Shown here in pieces: positions 9,961-45,920 of a stretch of 64,000 bases of DNA. How positions within the stretch are numbered: position 1 is the first letter of the stretch; each line of letters starts with the position of its first letter. Source of the DNA: Piscicola geometra. Its lineage: Eukaryota; Annelida; Clitellata; Hirudinida; Piscicolidae. The stretch lies in contig OX030960.1 in NCBI GenBank assembly GCA_943735955.1, positions 5,614,535-5,678,534 of the forward strand, given 5' to 3'. Under the pieces are notes generated by a model. The model was not told the DNA's origin. It made no database searches and saw only the letters and a program-made list of their open reading frames with translations. The translations under genes were made by a program, and so were the position numbers.

Positions 9961-12127
9961 AGAAAGGATGATGAAATCAGTGGATTGTTGTCGTCTGCAA
10001 AGTATTCAAGAATTTACAACGTCATTTTAGAAGAAAGTTCTACTCGATGTAAATGCACTGCTTCATTTACAAACCCCCATTCAGCTTCTCTTTCATATAA
10101 TTTCACGAACGAATGATTAAGTAATATAAATGTTAAAATAAATATAAATAAATACCATTGAATGATAAATGAATGGATGATGAATCAATTTACACTAACA
10201 ACAGTGCTGTTGTATTATCATCCCATTGTATTTCGACTAAAATAAATTTAATGTGACATATATATGCACAGTGGAAGGGCAGCAGGAGGCAGATGGACAA
10301 GGTGTGGTCGCCAACTTGAGGAGGCAATATGAAGTGTACGCTGCCCGCGAGAAGGCTGAGATGGAACAGAGGATCGAGTGAGATTGTGTGCTTGCCAGAG
10401 AAATACTGGTGCTTTAGAGAAAACATCATGTTTAATGTCTATGTTGCAATGTTGTCAATCGCCAAATCAATCGATTTTTTCTCATTCTACTTTTGCATTG
10501 CAACACTGGTAGGTTTTTGTTGCATAAAAGCGTTGTTTTTAATTCAGTTACTGTAATATCACTGCCCTCAATGCAACCTTTATTCAGAGAGTTCAGGAGA
10601 GAAGAGGCGCAGAGGTGTGGGCAACTGCTGAGTCAGCTGAAGAAGGAAAAAGATTGCATAGTATCAGTCTTCCTTGACAACGAACGCAAGAAGGCGGTTG
10701 CTAAGGAAGCGTCAGAGACCTGGCAGTCGTGTTACCAAGGTCAACAAAGCACTCTTGACTTTGGGAACATGCATGTGGAAAAGAATACAGTCCACAGTTC
10801 TGGTGTTTCTGATGTTTCTAACTACACACCCACTGTTGCAGCTGTCTCTGGTGATGGAGTAGATGATGGAGGAGGTAATAGTAATGATATCGATGCGTCT
10901 CATGATAATGATACTGCTGATAAGACCCAGATCTCAACTAGTTATGCTGGCTTCAACCTTTCATCTCTCAATTCTCCCCTACCACATCCACCTGGAACTG
11001 CTGTGCTTGCTCCATCAGCTGCCACACAAAAAGAAACCAACTCACAAAATTACGGTTTCAAAATTTTCTATATACTCTTTGGATATTCAAAATCTAATTT
11101 TATAGGTATTTGAAATTTAGAAACAAGATTTTATTCAGCCATGTTTTTATCATACATTTTCGATTACTTAGACTTGTTGGAGAACCTACCAGACACCTTC
11201 ATGTTTGACAGAGGTTAGTCGATACAAACTCATTGTATTTTTTTCTTCCATACATCCATCTTTCATCCACCTAACTCATTTCCAAAACCTTCAAGACGAT
11301 GATGAAAAGGATCAAGGTAACGAAGACGACGTTGACGATGGCGATGAGAACGGCGATAAAGATGACGATGAGGCACACGATGAGGTCACTGTCATTCCAT
11401 CTTTCCCAAAAAATGTCGCTAGAGGTCGCCTGGCTGGTAATGATGATGAAGCTGGCAAAGATGGTGGCGGGTTGAAGTACCCTTTGTACTCCGCTTCTGT
11501 GCCTATATCCGTCCCTCAGAACTCGAAACTGAGTTCCTTTGACAAGTTTGAGAAGGTTTGGCTGGCTTCATGACTTTGAAGAAATATTTTTCTAATGAGA
11601 GTAATCGAAAAATAAGTTTTCGTGGAAAAATTCTGAAACCGTTTAGGCTTTCTAATATCTCAACTGGTTCAAAACTGATTAAATGTTGACTTTTTAAAAA
11701 CTTGCTGCATTTGCCCGCTAAACTAGTTATTCATTACAACAACTGTAACCAATACTATCACAACAAATTTCACCAACCACCACCACTAGTACCATCCAAT
11801 ACCAACCGTACAGAACCCACCAATAACCAATACCAACCCTCCAAAACCCACCAATTCCGACCCCCTCCAGAACCCACCAATAACCACCAATACCAACCCT
11901 CCAAAACCCACAAATAACCACCAATTCCAACCCCCCCCCTCCAGAATCCACCGAGAGAGCCTGAAGCGATCGCCGCTAGCATCATGGAGATGGCGAGGAG
12001 TTGTCGTCAGTCGGACAGCGTGCAGTTGTTCGGAGACCTGCCGCGCACGATGATGCAGATGAAGCGCCTGGAAGGCCTGCCGCGCATCAAGCAGTCACAC
12101 GGGATTGGAATTGGAAGCGACTGGTGA
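9961..12127 (+). CDS. AKT1S1: AKT1S1/PRAS40 (Lobe-family) homologue, 5' end not located
   Basis: Candidate exons are 9961-10048, 10272-10377, 10588-11054, 11172-11213, 11296-11555 and 11945-12127 (stop TGA), and all phases agree. The N-terminal part is charged and coiled-coil-like (EKAEMEQRIEEFRREEAQR), followed by an acidic Asp/Glu stretch. Three blocks identify the family: FMFDRDDDE near the middle (PRAS40 has a TOS motif, FVMDE, at a similar place), YSASVPISVP (PRAS40 SLPVSVP), and AIAASIMEMARS followed by LFGDLPR (PRAS40 IAASMRAL and VFGDLPRPRLNT). PRAS40 is an mTORC1 inhibitor and AKT substrate in the cytosol. Here the DLPR block is followed by TMMQMKR, so the usual RxRxxT AKT site is not present. 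A strong gtgagg donor overlaps the stop, so a further exon is possible. The first two exons are less certain. Confidence 0.72.
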
Positions 12128-13359
12128 GGTCACGTGGTGGTGGTGGTATTGGTGAGGTCAAAGGTCGCGTAGTGGTGGTTGGTGATGATGGTGGTAGTAG
12201 GGGTGGTGGTAGTTGTGGTAGTGGTGGTTTGGGTTATTAAGGTGTTGGTGGTGGTTGGAAGTTTATTCGATTTTGGGAGGTTTTTTGTCTTTTAACGTTC
12301 GATTAAGGCTTTGATTTAGGTTGGGACTGGTTGGCCTGAAGGCGTGGAGTTTCAGATCCGACTGAAGTCGCTTGTTTCTTTGCCGTTCAAAAGTTTTCGA
12401 GAAATGCTTGGTCGCACGTCGTCGCATAGCTTCATTGCTGAATCTTCTCCACAATATGCATGGATTGTGAAGAAGAGAATGACTGAGAGTGTTGAATACG
12501 ATAATTGCACAGATCACCAAAAGACCTAGTGACAATATCTGGCATGATCTACTGATTCTTGAGAATTCATCTCAAAATCAATTTATTCTCATCCATTAAT
12601 TATCTATTCAACTTTTTTCTTTTCATATACTTTCACCATTTTAATTTTAATGATATTTTTCAATATTTCGATAAATATTGGGAAAGGTTTTGGTGTGAGT
12701 TTTATAAAACTTGTCTGACATTGTATCTTCATTTTTTTGGGTCATATTTTTTTTGCATTCTTGACAAAATGGTTAATTATACTCTTCTGAAGTTTTTAAC
12801 CCTTGCTTGGTTCAAATATTATTTAGAGACCTTTCCAGTCTAATAGTACTATATTTATTGCATTTTGTTGCCTACCTTTTTAACTTTAAATTTTAGTTCG
12901 TATTATGTACCTTCACCAAGCATTTCTCCATGAGTGTATCTTTAATTTTTCAAATCTTATTTTATGAATGTTTATTTGGCTTTCAGCTTGTATTATAACG
13001 TTTTAAAGGGGTTTGTGCATTTCTCGACTAATTGTCCAAACTGCTTTTCAGTGTTCCCAATTTTGCTGAATAACTTAGTATTTCGATGAAATTACACTTT
13101 CAATGATAATAAAAGTCATAATTATGCTTTTTAATTTATTATTGTGATAAGTTGTGATATTTTAAGTAAATTAATAAAAACATTCATCTTCTAATTTTTA
13201 TCGAGTCACGTTAACATGTTAGTTGAATCGCCGACGTTAAGCAAATAGATTGTCAATAAATTTGCCAAAAATATTTAAAATACTAAAAGTATTACAAAAA
13301 TAATTTCAGTTTTATATTTATTAAACAACATTTTAAAAGTCATTAATTTTTCGTTAAAA
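12128..13359. other. 3' flank of the AKT1S1-like gene and promoter region of dymeclin
   Basis: GT/GGT-rich low-complexity sequence at 12130-12250, then ordinary AT-rich DNA with several AATAAA hexamers after 13100. No further exon is recognised. Confidence 0.4.
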
Positions 13360-20910
<7,551 letters not shown>

Positions 20911-20916
<6 letters not shown>

Positions 20917-21006
20917 ACAGGAATTTTCCAGACGTCTAGACATTTAGCGCCGAGTTTTTCCAGACGTCTAGACAATTTTTCTGCCGAGATTTTCCAGACG
21001 TCTGGT
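20911..21006 (+). repeat. 32-34-bp tandem repeat around the dymeclin stop codon
   Basis: TTTTCCAGACGTCTAGACA recurs three times (CCAGACG at 20929, 20960 and 20994 approximately). The last codon and stop (GTCTAG at 20911-20916) share the GTCTAGACA motif, so the repeat seems to have grown out of the coding end into the 3' UTR. AGACGTCT and GTCTAGAC are palindromes. Confidence 0.7.
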
Positions 21007-21769
21007 TCTTAAAAGATATTTTTTCGCGTTGGTTCGGGTTGTTTTCGTTGAGCGCTTGTAAATATTTGCTTCGATCAAGACAACTAACATCGTCACGTGT
21101 CCCATCATTTGTCCACCATCCGAGGCAGTTTTATCCATCTAATGGTCGCATCAACCAAACCTCACTCTCAATTAACATCATCATCATCATTGAGTGGGTG
21201 CAGATGTCATCATTATCATCATCATCATCATCATAAATTATAACTAATAACCAATCAATTCCGATATTCTTCTGTCTCGACAATGAATCACAAGGTCTCT
21301 GACATTCTCGTTTGGCAAGGATGGAGATTATGGCAGCATCGTCTGGTACTTCTGGTAAGTACTAAGTAACGTACTAAGTACTAAGTAACGTACAAAGTAC
21401 CAAGTAACGTACTAACTACTAAGTACAACTCGGCTGCCCTTGAGTTTGCATAAGTGTTTGTCACTCAATTTTCCATGCATTTCGACAATTATGACATTGA
21501 TTGCAACTATCAAACAGTTCTTATTTAGCCATTCTCTATTGATGATGAGTCACTCTATGACAATTTGATTTACTAACCTTCTATTAACGACATTTTCCTT
21601 TTGTTGTGCATAGGTTAATTCGTAAACTAAAATGCACAAATCGCATTTTTTAAATGCCCAAGAATATGCGCTTCATCATTGTTATCGTCCAATTTAGGCG
21701 GGAAACAGAGAAAAAGCCTCAGAGGAAAACCTCCTTATTACTGTTTTACATTATATTTTTATCAATTTT

Positions 21770-21975
21770 TTTGTCTATTTTAAATTTTTTTATATTTAAC
21801 ATATCTTTATATTCTAAATTTGTTTATATTTTAAATTTTTTTTATATTTTAAATTTTTTTATATTTTAAATTTTTTTATATTTTAAATTTTTTTATCTTT
21901 TAAATTTTTTTATATTTTAAATTTTTTTATCTTTTAAATTTTTTTATATTTAAATTTTTTTATATTTAAATTCTT
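21770..21975 (+). repeat. 18-bp AT-rich tandem repeat
   Basis: The unit TTTTTTATATTTTAAAT is repeated about ten times with C/A substitutions. Confidence 0.75.
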
Positions 21976-23009
21976 TTTGTATTTTATAATTTTTTCTTCA
22001 ATTTTTCAAACATTTTTACACAAATTAAGTTTGTTTTATCTATTTAATATTTTTAAAACTAATATGAAATATATTTTTACAATTATTTGTAAAAAGCTTA
22101 TTTTTAACAATTAAATGTTATAATTGAAAGCATTAAAAAGTATCGGAAATGAAAAAACAAGTTTTGTATAACAATAATTACGAGGCTTTTTCTCCAGAAG
22201 GCTTTTTCTCCTACCTTCAATTTAGTCAAAAACTGTCTCAAAATATGCAGCGTTATTTTTTGGCTTCGAATAACGTTTCTAAATATTATTTATGGCAACG
22301 GATCTAAAACGTAGGACATGGATATTCAAAAAAACCTCTTAATGCGGATTATTGGTTAAGAACGCAATTTTTAAAAAAGGTTATATTCTCCAAATCGAAT
22401 AGGCTTGTTTAATCAACATATACTGTGAAATTTTGGTTTGTATAATTTTCTTAATGCAATATTTTTTTCATAGTTTATGCTTGAGTTGAAAAAATTAATT
22501 TTCTATAACTCCTGTCAAAAACCTATTTCACCTTATTAAAACGTTATTTATTTATATTTTTAGACAATAAAATCTTAAATTAAAATTAATATTTTAAAAA
22601 AATTGTTTATATATTTTCAAGAAATGGAATACTCGTATCAACAATTTGTCCATGTTCCTTATCCGTTGATCGGGTTCCTGTTGCGCTCTCTATAAATATT
22701 TTAATTTTATAAAAACGCTCCTCCATTATTATTGTTTTATCTTATTATTTATTTAATTTATTATATCAATTAAATGCACAAAGAAAATTGTTGAAAGTTG
22801 TAATTTTTCTTATTTCCAAAAAAGTTGGGATCATTTATATTAGAAAGCACAGCATACTTTTGTGAAACGACCGTCTTTCAGGTTTTTCTTCTTATTGGTG
22901 ATGAAAAAAAATAAAAGTTTTGAGTATTGGATAGTAAAATATCATGCCGATTAAATAAATTCATTAGTGAAAATTTCAAATAACCTTTAACATTCTCAAA
23001 ATAACTGCA

Positions 23010-23155
23010 ATAGAAACTGAATAAAAAGATATTTGGACAGCTTCCGGTATAGAATTTAAATATCCAATCTTAGCTGAGCTGGTACAGGATTTGATATCTG
23101 CACCTGCATCACAAGCATTCGTTGAAAAGTATTTTATGTCTGGGGAGACATAAAT
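23010..23155 (+). pseudogene. Decayed hAT transposase dimerisation-domain fragment
   Basis: After a stop near 23020 the frame reads DIWTASGIEF, then YPILAELVQDLISAPAS followed by QAFVEKYFMSG and a stop. This matches the hAT C-terminal pattern (W, YP.L, LA.D.L..PASSA, E..FS..G). No ends or target duplication were found. It differs in sequence from the hAT element at 62146-63824. Confidence 0.65.
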
Positions 23156-23678
23156 TAAACAAAACAGACTGAACAAATTTAGAAATGAATAAAATAGTTA
23201 AAATAAAAAATATATAATTAAACTAATTAAATATTTTTTTTGAAGTGAAACTCAATCCATTTTTAAAAGTTTTATTATTATAAATGTAATATTGAATGAA
23301 GAAAAAAAGATACTGTAACTGTAATAGTAACTGAAAAGTCTAATTAATGAACTGTAACTGAAAAATCCAAACTGAAACAAATTGATTACCGATTCCGTTC
23401 AGTTGGCGAGAATAAATTTAGGAGATAATAAATTCAAAGAAAGCATGTAAATTTCTTTGTTTATAGGCTCAGAGAAAGGATGGAAGAGTGGCTATTTATT
23501 CGTTTAAACACAAATAGATCTATAACTTAAAGACTAAAACGTATAAATAGATTTTACGTTAGAACAGTGGCAGTATTCATCTCGATATTCTTTCACTTAG
23601 TATACTTTTAATTCTAAGGTTTTGACTGATTCCTATATAAAAATATAAAAATCATTTAAATCTTCACAATCTAAAGAA

Positions 23679-23684
23679 TTTATT
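23679..23684 (-). terminator. Polyadenylation signal AATAAA for TRPC
   Basis: On the minus strand AATAAA lies about 65 bases past the TRPC stop codon (23749-23751), a normal distance. Confidence 0.5.
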
Positions 23685-23748
23685 CAATAAATAAATAATT
23701 AAGAATATATCAAGGAGATGCTTTTTGAATATTCTAGTCATCTCATTG

Positions 23749-40115
<16,367 letters not shown>

Positions 40116-41339
40116 TTCATTATTTTGAGAATATTTCTTTTGCGAAACTTCTTTTTTTGATTCAGTTTTGCAATAACTTGGTTTGGTTTCTACATTTTTT
40201 CAAAAGTTTTTAGTTCGAAGTTTTGAACGTTTTCCGATTGGCATTTTGTATTCATCATTCCATTTCTCTCTTTGCAAAACAACGGCCATGAATTCCTCAT
40301 ATCGTTTTTGTTTTTTGCTTTTTAATATCAATATTTGTCTCATTAATTTTATGACTTGTTTGCTTAAATCTTTATTTTGTTTTGTTTGTTTTATTGTTTT
40401 ATAATATGATCTTACTAATTAATGATTTAATTTTTTTGTGATATATTTAACAATACGATGTATAATCTGGAGTTTTTAGAAGAAAAAATATGTTTATTAC
40501 AAATTTAAAAAAGTCTTAATACAAAATGGAATAAAATAGTTTTTTTATATTATTCCTTGTAACGAGTCATTTTACGCCTCGATACACACCAATCAATCAA
40601 ACTCTTTTGTATTTGGTACTTTTTCATTTGTTTTATTGGCCATCTTTCTAAAAAAAGAAATATTGGTTTCAGTTGGTACTATCAAGTTGGTAGCATGCTA
40701 TCATCTTTTAAATCAATTTTTAAAAGATTTTTTAAACCAGCATCACGGAAGGGTTACTTGAGTTGATTTGTTGTGTCATTCTTAGAACTGAAACATTTTT
40801 ATAAATGTGAAAAAATTTACAATTTCTAAACCTATTTTTTAATGCTCAAAAATAAAAAATAAACACATTTTGTTTACATTCTTTTGTTAGGTAGAAATCT
40901 CATGTCAGTTTTTTATTTTATTCTCAATTAGGCAGATTTATAAAAAAACCAACACCTGTGTTAAATTATAAATTTCATCATGTAAGAATACATTATCACC
41001 ACATTCATAACTTCCACGCTGATTCTATTTTTTGCACTCTCATAATATAAAGATCAGTTTTCAGGCCTACAAGAAACCTTACTCCATCACCACCTTCAAT
41101 TACCTTCAATCAAGATCTTTCGTGCATCTGATCTTTACGACGGTGTTTCTTAATAAAATGAGGAGTCTACTTAGAAGCGGGAAAAATCAAAAAGTTTATA
41201 CACCGTTTTGAAATCGAATCCTACTAGCTAGCATCGTCGGCTGAACCTTGACTCATTTTTTAGCGTAGACTTTTTCTGTGCCTGGGGAAATCCAAAGATT
41301 CCGCACTGGACTTTGACCAGCTGGTAGAATCACCAGCAA

Positions 41340-41486
41340 CTTCGTTTTTGTTATCTTTCTTTTCACGAGAATCGACTGATGACACGTCGTGAGCGCTGAT
41401 TTAGTGCTTTTCGAGCCGGTAGGAATCGAACCGACGCTATTGGCACGAATGTCAAGCGTTTTTAACTCTAGGTCAACCCGTCACGT
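41340..41486 (-). mobile_element. tRNA-derived SINE (minus strand)
   Basis: On the minus strand TTGACCTAGAGTTAAAAACGC gives an A-box-like segment and GGTTCGATTCC (41422-41432) is a perfect B-box at tRNA-like spacing. No foldable tRNA with a normal anticodon arm was found, so it is called a SINE head rather than a tRNA gene. Confidence 0.6.
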
Positions 41487-42595
41487 TGCATCAAAATTGT
41501 TGTAATAAAAAGCATAATTTTGTCTTTTTCGTTCGTGCATCTAAAATAACCAAATAAAAATGAAATCACAGTTTCTAGTTATAGAAGTTTTCAAAAATAT
41601 AAGTTCATTTATAAAACTTTCGAGTGCACATGTTGATAGTTATCATTTATCAGTTTTAATTTGTGTGCTGGGTTGTAGATGCGATGGTAATTGCGATGAT
41701 TTTTGAATTCATAAATTTAAAAACATAAAAAAAGTATTGTTTATCTTCATGATACAAGAAAGTGAAAATATTTGGTTTACCGATTTTATCACTGTGAATC
41801 GATGTCATTGATATATTAATTATGATTAAAAACTTATTTTTTACGGAAAAGTAATATCTCAAACAATAATCTGATTTTTTTTGCCTCTTGCTCTAGAGTT
41901 TGAGTTACTATTGTAAGCGTCTTATTGCTGTGTTTATTATTTCTTTAAAATGTGTTTATATACTTTTTATTACTTCCCATTTCCCACTAATTGGCTACAT
42001 TTTTTGATTCATTTACTTTTTAATTCAGTATTACTCTAGGCTCTGAGACTTGCGAAAAAAGAATTTTTAAAAAAAAAATATAATTCCATAAAAATACGAG
42101 CCCTCTTTCTTCAAAAATTCTCAGTATCTTCCTAGAAATACATTTTCCAATTCACTAAAAATTATCTATTTCACGTTCTTTAACCTTTATAAAAACTCAA
42201 TTCTAAAAATCAATAACGGATTTGGATTTTATGACGTACTTTTATATGTAATTACGATAACATTAATATTTTTAAAATTTAATATTTATAGCTTATTCAA
42301 TGCTTGGTATATCAAAGAAGTCTGCTATAAATAATCTACCCTGCCAACAAATCGATCTATTTTATTCACTCAGTCACTGATTCAGAGCCGATAGTTATCG
42401 ACTGTAATTGATTCTTCGTGAGAATTTTTGTCTGTCGTCCTAAATACTCCGATAAATGATTATTTTTACAATTAAACGTTTATTTATGAGTAACAGATGT
42501 AACTTTTTCAAAAGATTGTTTAACTTTCTGAGCTTTTAAAATAATTTAAAATGTATTTTGCATAGCTAGTTATTTCAATATAAAAATACCTGAAC

Positions 42596-42944
42596 GTTTA
42601 ACGCTGAAACAGAACGCAACACACAAGCCTTTAAATCTGAATGTCTCCAAAAACTCCACGGCATCTCATACTTGGAGCACAAAACCAGCAACTACGTTTA
42701 CAAAGTTACAACAGAATTAGTTGGACAACAAGGACCTTTTCTAGAAACTGTCAAGCGTCGAAAGTTGACTTGGTTCGGCCACGTCGTCAGGCACGATTCA
42801 CTGTCCAAGACGGTGCTACAGAGCACGCTACAAGGAAGTCGTCGTCGAGGCCGTCAGAAAAAGAGCTGGATAGACAATGTGAAAGAGTGGACGTCTCTTC
42901 CCTTGAACAGTCTTCTCAAAGCTGCTCACAACAGACTTGAATGA
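42596..42944 (+). mobile_element. Non-LTR retrotransposon 3' end (reverse-transcriptase ORF C-terminus)
   Basis: An open frame reads ETERNTQAFKSECLQKLHG, ISYLEHKTSNYVYK, then KRRKLTWFGHVVRHDSLSK, TLQGSRRRGRQKKSWID and NVKEWTSLPLNSLLKAAHN. ISYLEHKT, RKL.WFGHV.RHDSLSK and RRRGRQ..W.DN.KEWT are the standard C-terminal motifs of ORF2 in invertebrate LINEs. The reverse transcriptase and endonuclease parts are absent, so it is 5'-truncated. The open frame suggests a fairly young insertion. Confidence 0.88.
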
Positions 42945-44194
42945 TGGATGATAGATGCGTCTTTTTCTTTGATTCCTCCCCCACGAATAACTCAGTCACC
43001 GGCATGATAACGATGATAAGAAAGATGGTGATGACAATAATTGCTTCAAGGCCACTCGTGCTGTAAACTTTCATTCACGATTTTGGGCTACTAGGTCATG
43101 GTTGCACTTTAAGCAAGGACCCACAAGTTATGGGCCATTAGCATTGTCCGAGTCAAGAGTCGTTACACACCCATTCATCCGAATATCACATAAATGAGAG
43201 ATGGAATCTGGGAAAAATTAAAAACCTGAGTACTCAAAACGCTTTTTAAAAAGAAAAAAAATATGCAATTTTCCAAATAAATTTTTAAAATCATTTAATT
43301 ATTGAAACAGTTGTAAATATTCTAGTGTCAAACAAATTTTGCTAAATGAAAATAAAGTTTTGAGGAATATTGCAGCTAAAAGTTTATTTCTCAACTCAAG
43401 TAGAAATATAAATACAGTTTTGTTCTATAAACAAAACTAAAAATTTTAATAGTGAAAATTCACTGTGCATCTTGATCAAACATATCATCTAGTTTTTATA
43501 TATTGAACGCTTTAAAAGCCCATTCAATATAAAATGCGCAATTATAAATACTTTTCAGGTATCCGGGCAATATCCGGATCTTGTGACCGGCACCCAAGCC
43601 TTGAGTTTTGGACCCGGTGACATCTTTATTATATTTAAATGCCGTGAAATTCCAATATATTCGCTTATTTTTAAATAGTAATTTTTTCATATGTCCAAAA
43701 TAAAGATATTTTGTAAACTGATTCCAAAAAAGGCTAAATTGATAAATATTGGAGTTCTTTGCTTATAATACTTTTCATTCTTTTTTGAAATAATTTAAAT
43801 AAGTTTTTATTAATATAATTTTTTATAATATGCTGCTAAATATCAAAGTTATGTTAAGTTTAATTAATCATAATATTAGTGAAATTCAGGTACGATTAAT
43901 ATTTTAGGTCACCATAATTACCACCATAAACATTTTTTGTTTTTTGTTTATGTAGGAACTAAGGGCCCAAAAACAATTATTTTTATAAAATGACGGTGTC
44001 TGAAAAATCTGGTATTTTACATTAGTTTGTTTGGGTGGTGTCACAACTTTTAAACTGTTTTAAACAACCGAAACATCTATTGACATTTTTTAATGGTTGA
44101 AGCTCTAATAAATAATAATAAATAAAGAGAATAAAAAGATTGTTTTTTTTAACTTCAAATAATAGATTTCAATGAAATCTATACTAAAAAAATA

Positions 44195-44530
44195 GTTTAT
44201 CGAAATACAATAATACAGTTTAATAAAATAAAATAATACAGTTTGAGCGCTCTTGAATTTGAAGAAAGAGCGCTATAGAAATCTATTTGATTGATTTGAT
44301 TGATTGATTACAGTTTAATAAAACAAAATAATACAGTTTAATAAAACAAAATAATACAGTTTAATAAAACAAAATAATACAGTTTAATAAAACAAAATAA
44401 TACAGTTTAATAATCTAAAATACTAAAGTTTAATAAAACAAAATAATACATTTTAATTTTACAAAATAATACAGTTTAATAAAACAAAATAATACAGTTT
44501 AATAAAATAAAATGATACAGTTTCAACAAA
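44195..44530 (+). repeat. 23-bp tandem repeat interrupted by a SINE-tail-like insert
   Basis: The unit AATAATACAGTTTAATAAAACAA is repeated about ten times. Between 44243 and 44311 the array is interrupted by the GAGCGCTCTTGAATTTGAA element. Confidence 0.8.
44243..44311 (+). mobile_element. Short dispersed element, copy 1 (GAGCGCTCTTGAATTTG ... AGCGCTATA, GATT tail)
   Basis: GAGCGCTCTTGAATTTGAAG, AAAGAGCGCTATAGAAATC and a TTTGATTGATT tail. The same layout appears at 56447-56505 (+) and 58374-58442 (-). The stem GAGCGCT/AGCGCT can pair. It resembles SINE 3' tails, by inference only. Confidence 0.55.
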
Positions 44531-45920
44531 TATTGTTTTAGTACTATGACTTGAAAGATACGAGAATAAACTTTTAACAGGACAATTAATTATTTCATTT
44601 TATTAAAAACTAACCTAACGGGGATAAAACTCTCAAAATCTGCTTTCCTGGTATCAAAGATTACAACAGCATGCCACAGCTGCACCAACGAGCTCTTAAA
44701 TTCCAAGAAAGCCAAGGCATGGTTTCAATTTACTTTTAATTAACTTCACAAACGCCAGTCCGGTAGGCTAACTGAACGTGGGCTTTCGGTCAGAGAGTTT
44801 AGATAGAAATGCTTTTATAACAAGGGAGTCAGTTTTCCACATGGTTTTATAATATAGGCCATAGGCATGGGTACCTATATCTAAACGTACCTATATTTTT
44901 AAGTAATCCGGTGTTGTTGCATACAGATTTCAGAAAACTTTGAGATCACAGCTCTTAAAGCAGTTTACTTTCTTTAAAATAAAAATCCTTCTGGAAGCTT
45001 GCAACCATTGCTTTTATGCCTTTTCTTTTTGAACCTGACTCGATAAAGCTTTGATAAACTACGGCATTCGGTGTATTATCATGAACTATTTATATAAAAA
45101 CCCTTTTAAAGTTTTGAGACAATTAATATAAAGTAACTTGTTCTTTGAAATAAAAAAATTTAAACGTGAATATGTGAATAACGAATAAAAGCTCAAACGT
45201 GAACATATTCGGTAAATGTTTTTATTTATTGCTTCGTGTGAATATTTTGGGAGATTTATTTCCACAATCATAATTGTATAAAGTGTCATAAAAACCTAAA
45301 ATAAATCATTCTCTTCACCTTCCAGTCCAACAGTTTTGAAATTAAATCAACAACGATATACAAATTTCAAGTAATTTTTATGAATCATGAAACAAATAAA
45401 TCAAAGTAAGAATTAATATCGCCAAATAAAAAATAGATATTAGTCAAAAAAGTTACAAAATAAAAATTAATTTTTTATTTATTCGAAATACATTATAAAA
45501 GAATTGAACAAACATTAAAAACACTTTTTATAAATAAACTCTGAAACCAGTGATTTCGCAGCTCTTGCCAGTTATAGAAGATATATTACAACGTCATTAT
45601 AAAAACCTTTGTGGATGGATGGCATGTATTTATAGGTCCAGCTTTACTCTAAACGGAATGCTTTTTGAATGTAACCTCCTCACCTTAAAAGATAGACTAC
45701 AAACATTTAAGCAGCACAACATGTCTATAAATATAAAATGAACAAACACTTGTATATGAAAATGATCACACAAAAAACGAATATAAAACACACTTACACG
45801 CACAATTATATAAAAAATGAAAGTAAAAGTAGCACATAAAACGCACTAGCAGACAAACACGCACATAACAATCAGCACATGTGCAAACATGCGAACTGTA
45901 ATATAAGTTATCGAACGTTG

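Larger units (their letters stand above)
20917..23748. other. Intergenic region between convergent dymeclin and TRPC genes
   Basis: It contains the dymeclin 3' flank, CAT repeats (21176-21235), short GTACTAAGTAAC repeats (21355-21425), a TATTTTAAATTTTTT repeat (21770-21970) and a decayed hAT fragment (23010-23155). No host exon is seen. Confidence 0.5.
40116..45920. other. Upstream region of TRPC and 3' flank of lipoxygenase
   Basis: No host exon is recognised. It contains a SINE-like copy (41340-41486), a LINE 3' end (42596-42944), a 23-bp tandem array with an inserted element (44195-44530), and otherwise AT-rich DNA. The TRPC reading frame stays open upstream of its first Met to about 40200, so a further 5' exon cannot be excluded. 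Confidence 0.45.

Noticed and set aside
12263..12535. Minus-strand 90-residue frame
   Set aside because: No family resemblance and no splice or start context; it lies in the 3' flank of the AKT1S1-like gene.
41340..41486. tRNA gene
   Set aside because: The A and B boxes are good but no complete cloverleaf with a sound acceptor stem is visible; a SINE head explains it better. The same applies to 55048-55252 and 5613-5795.
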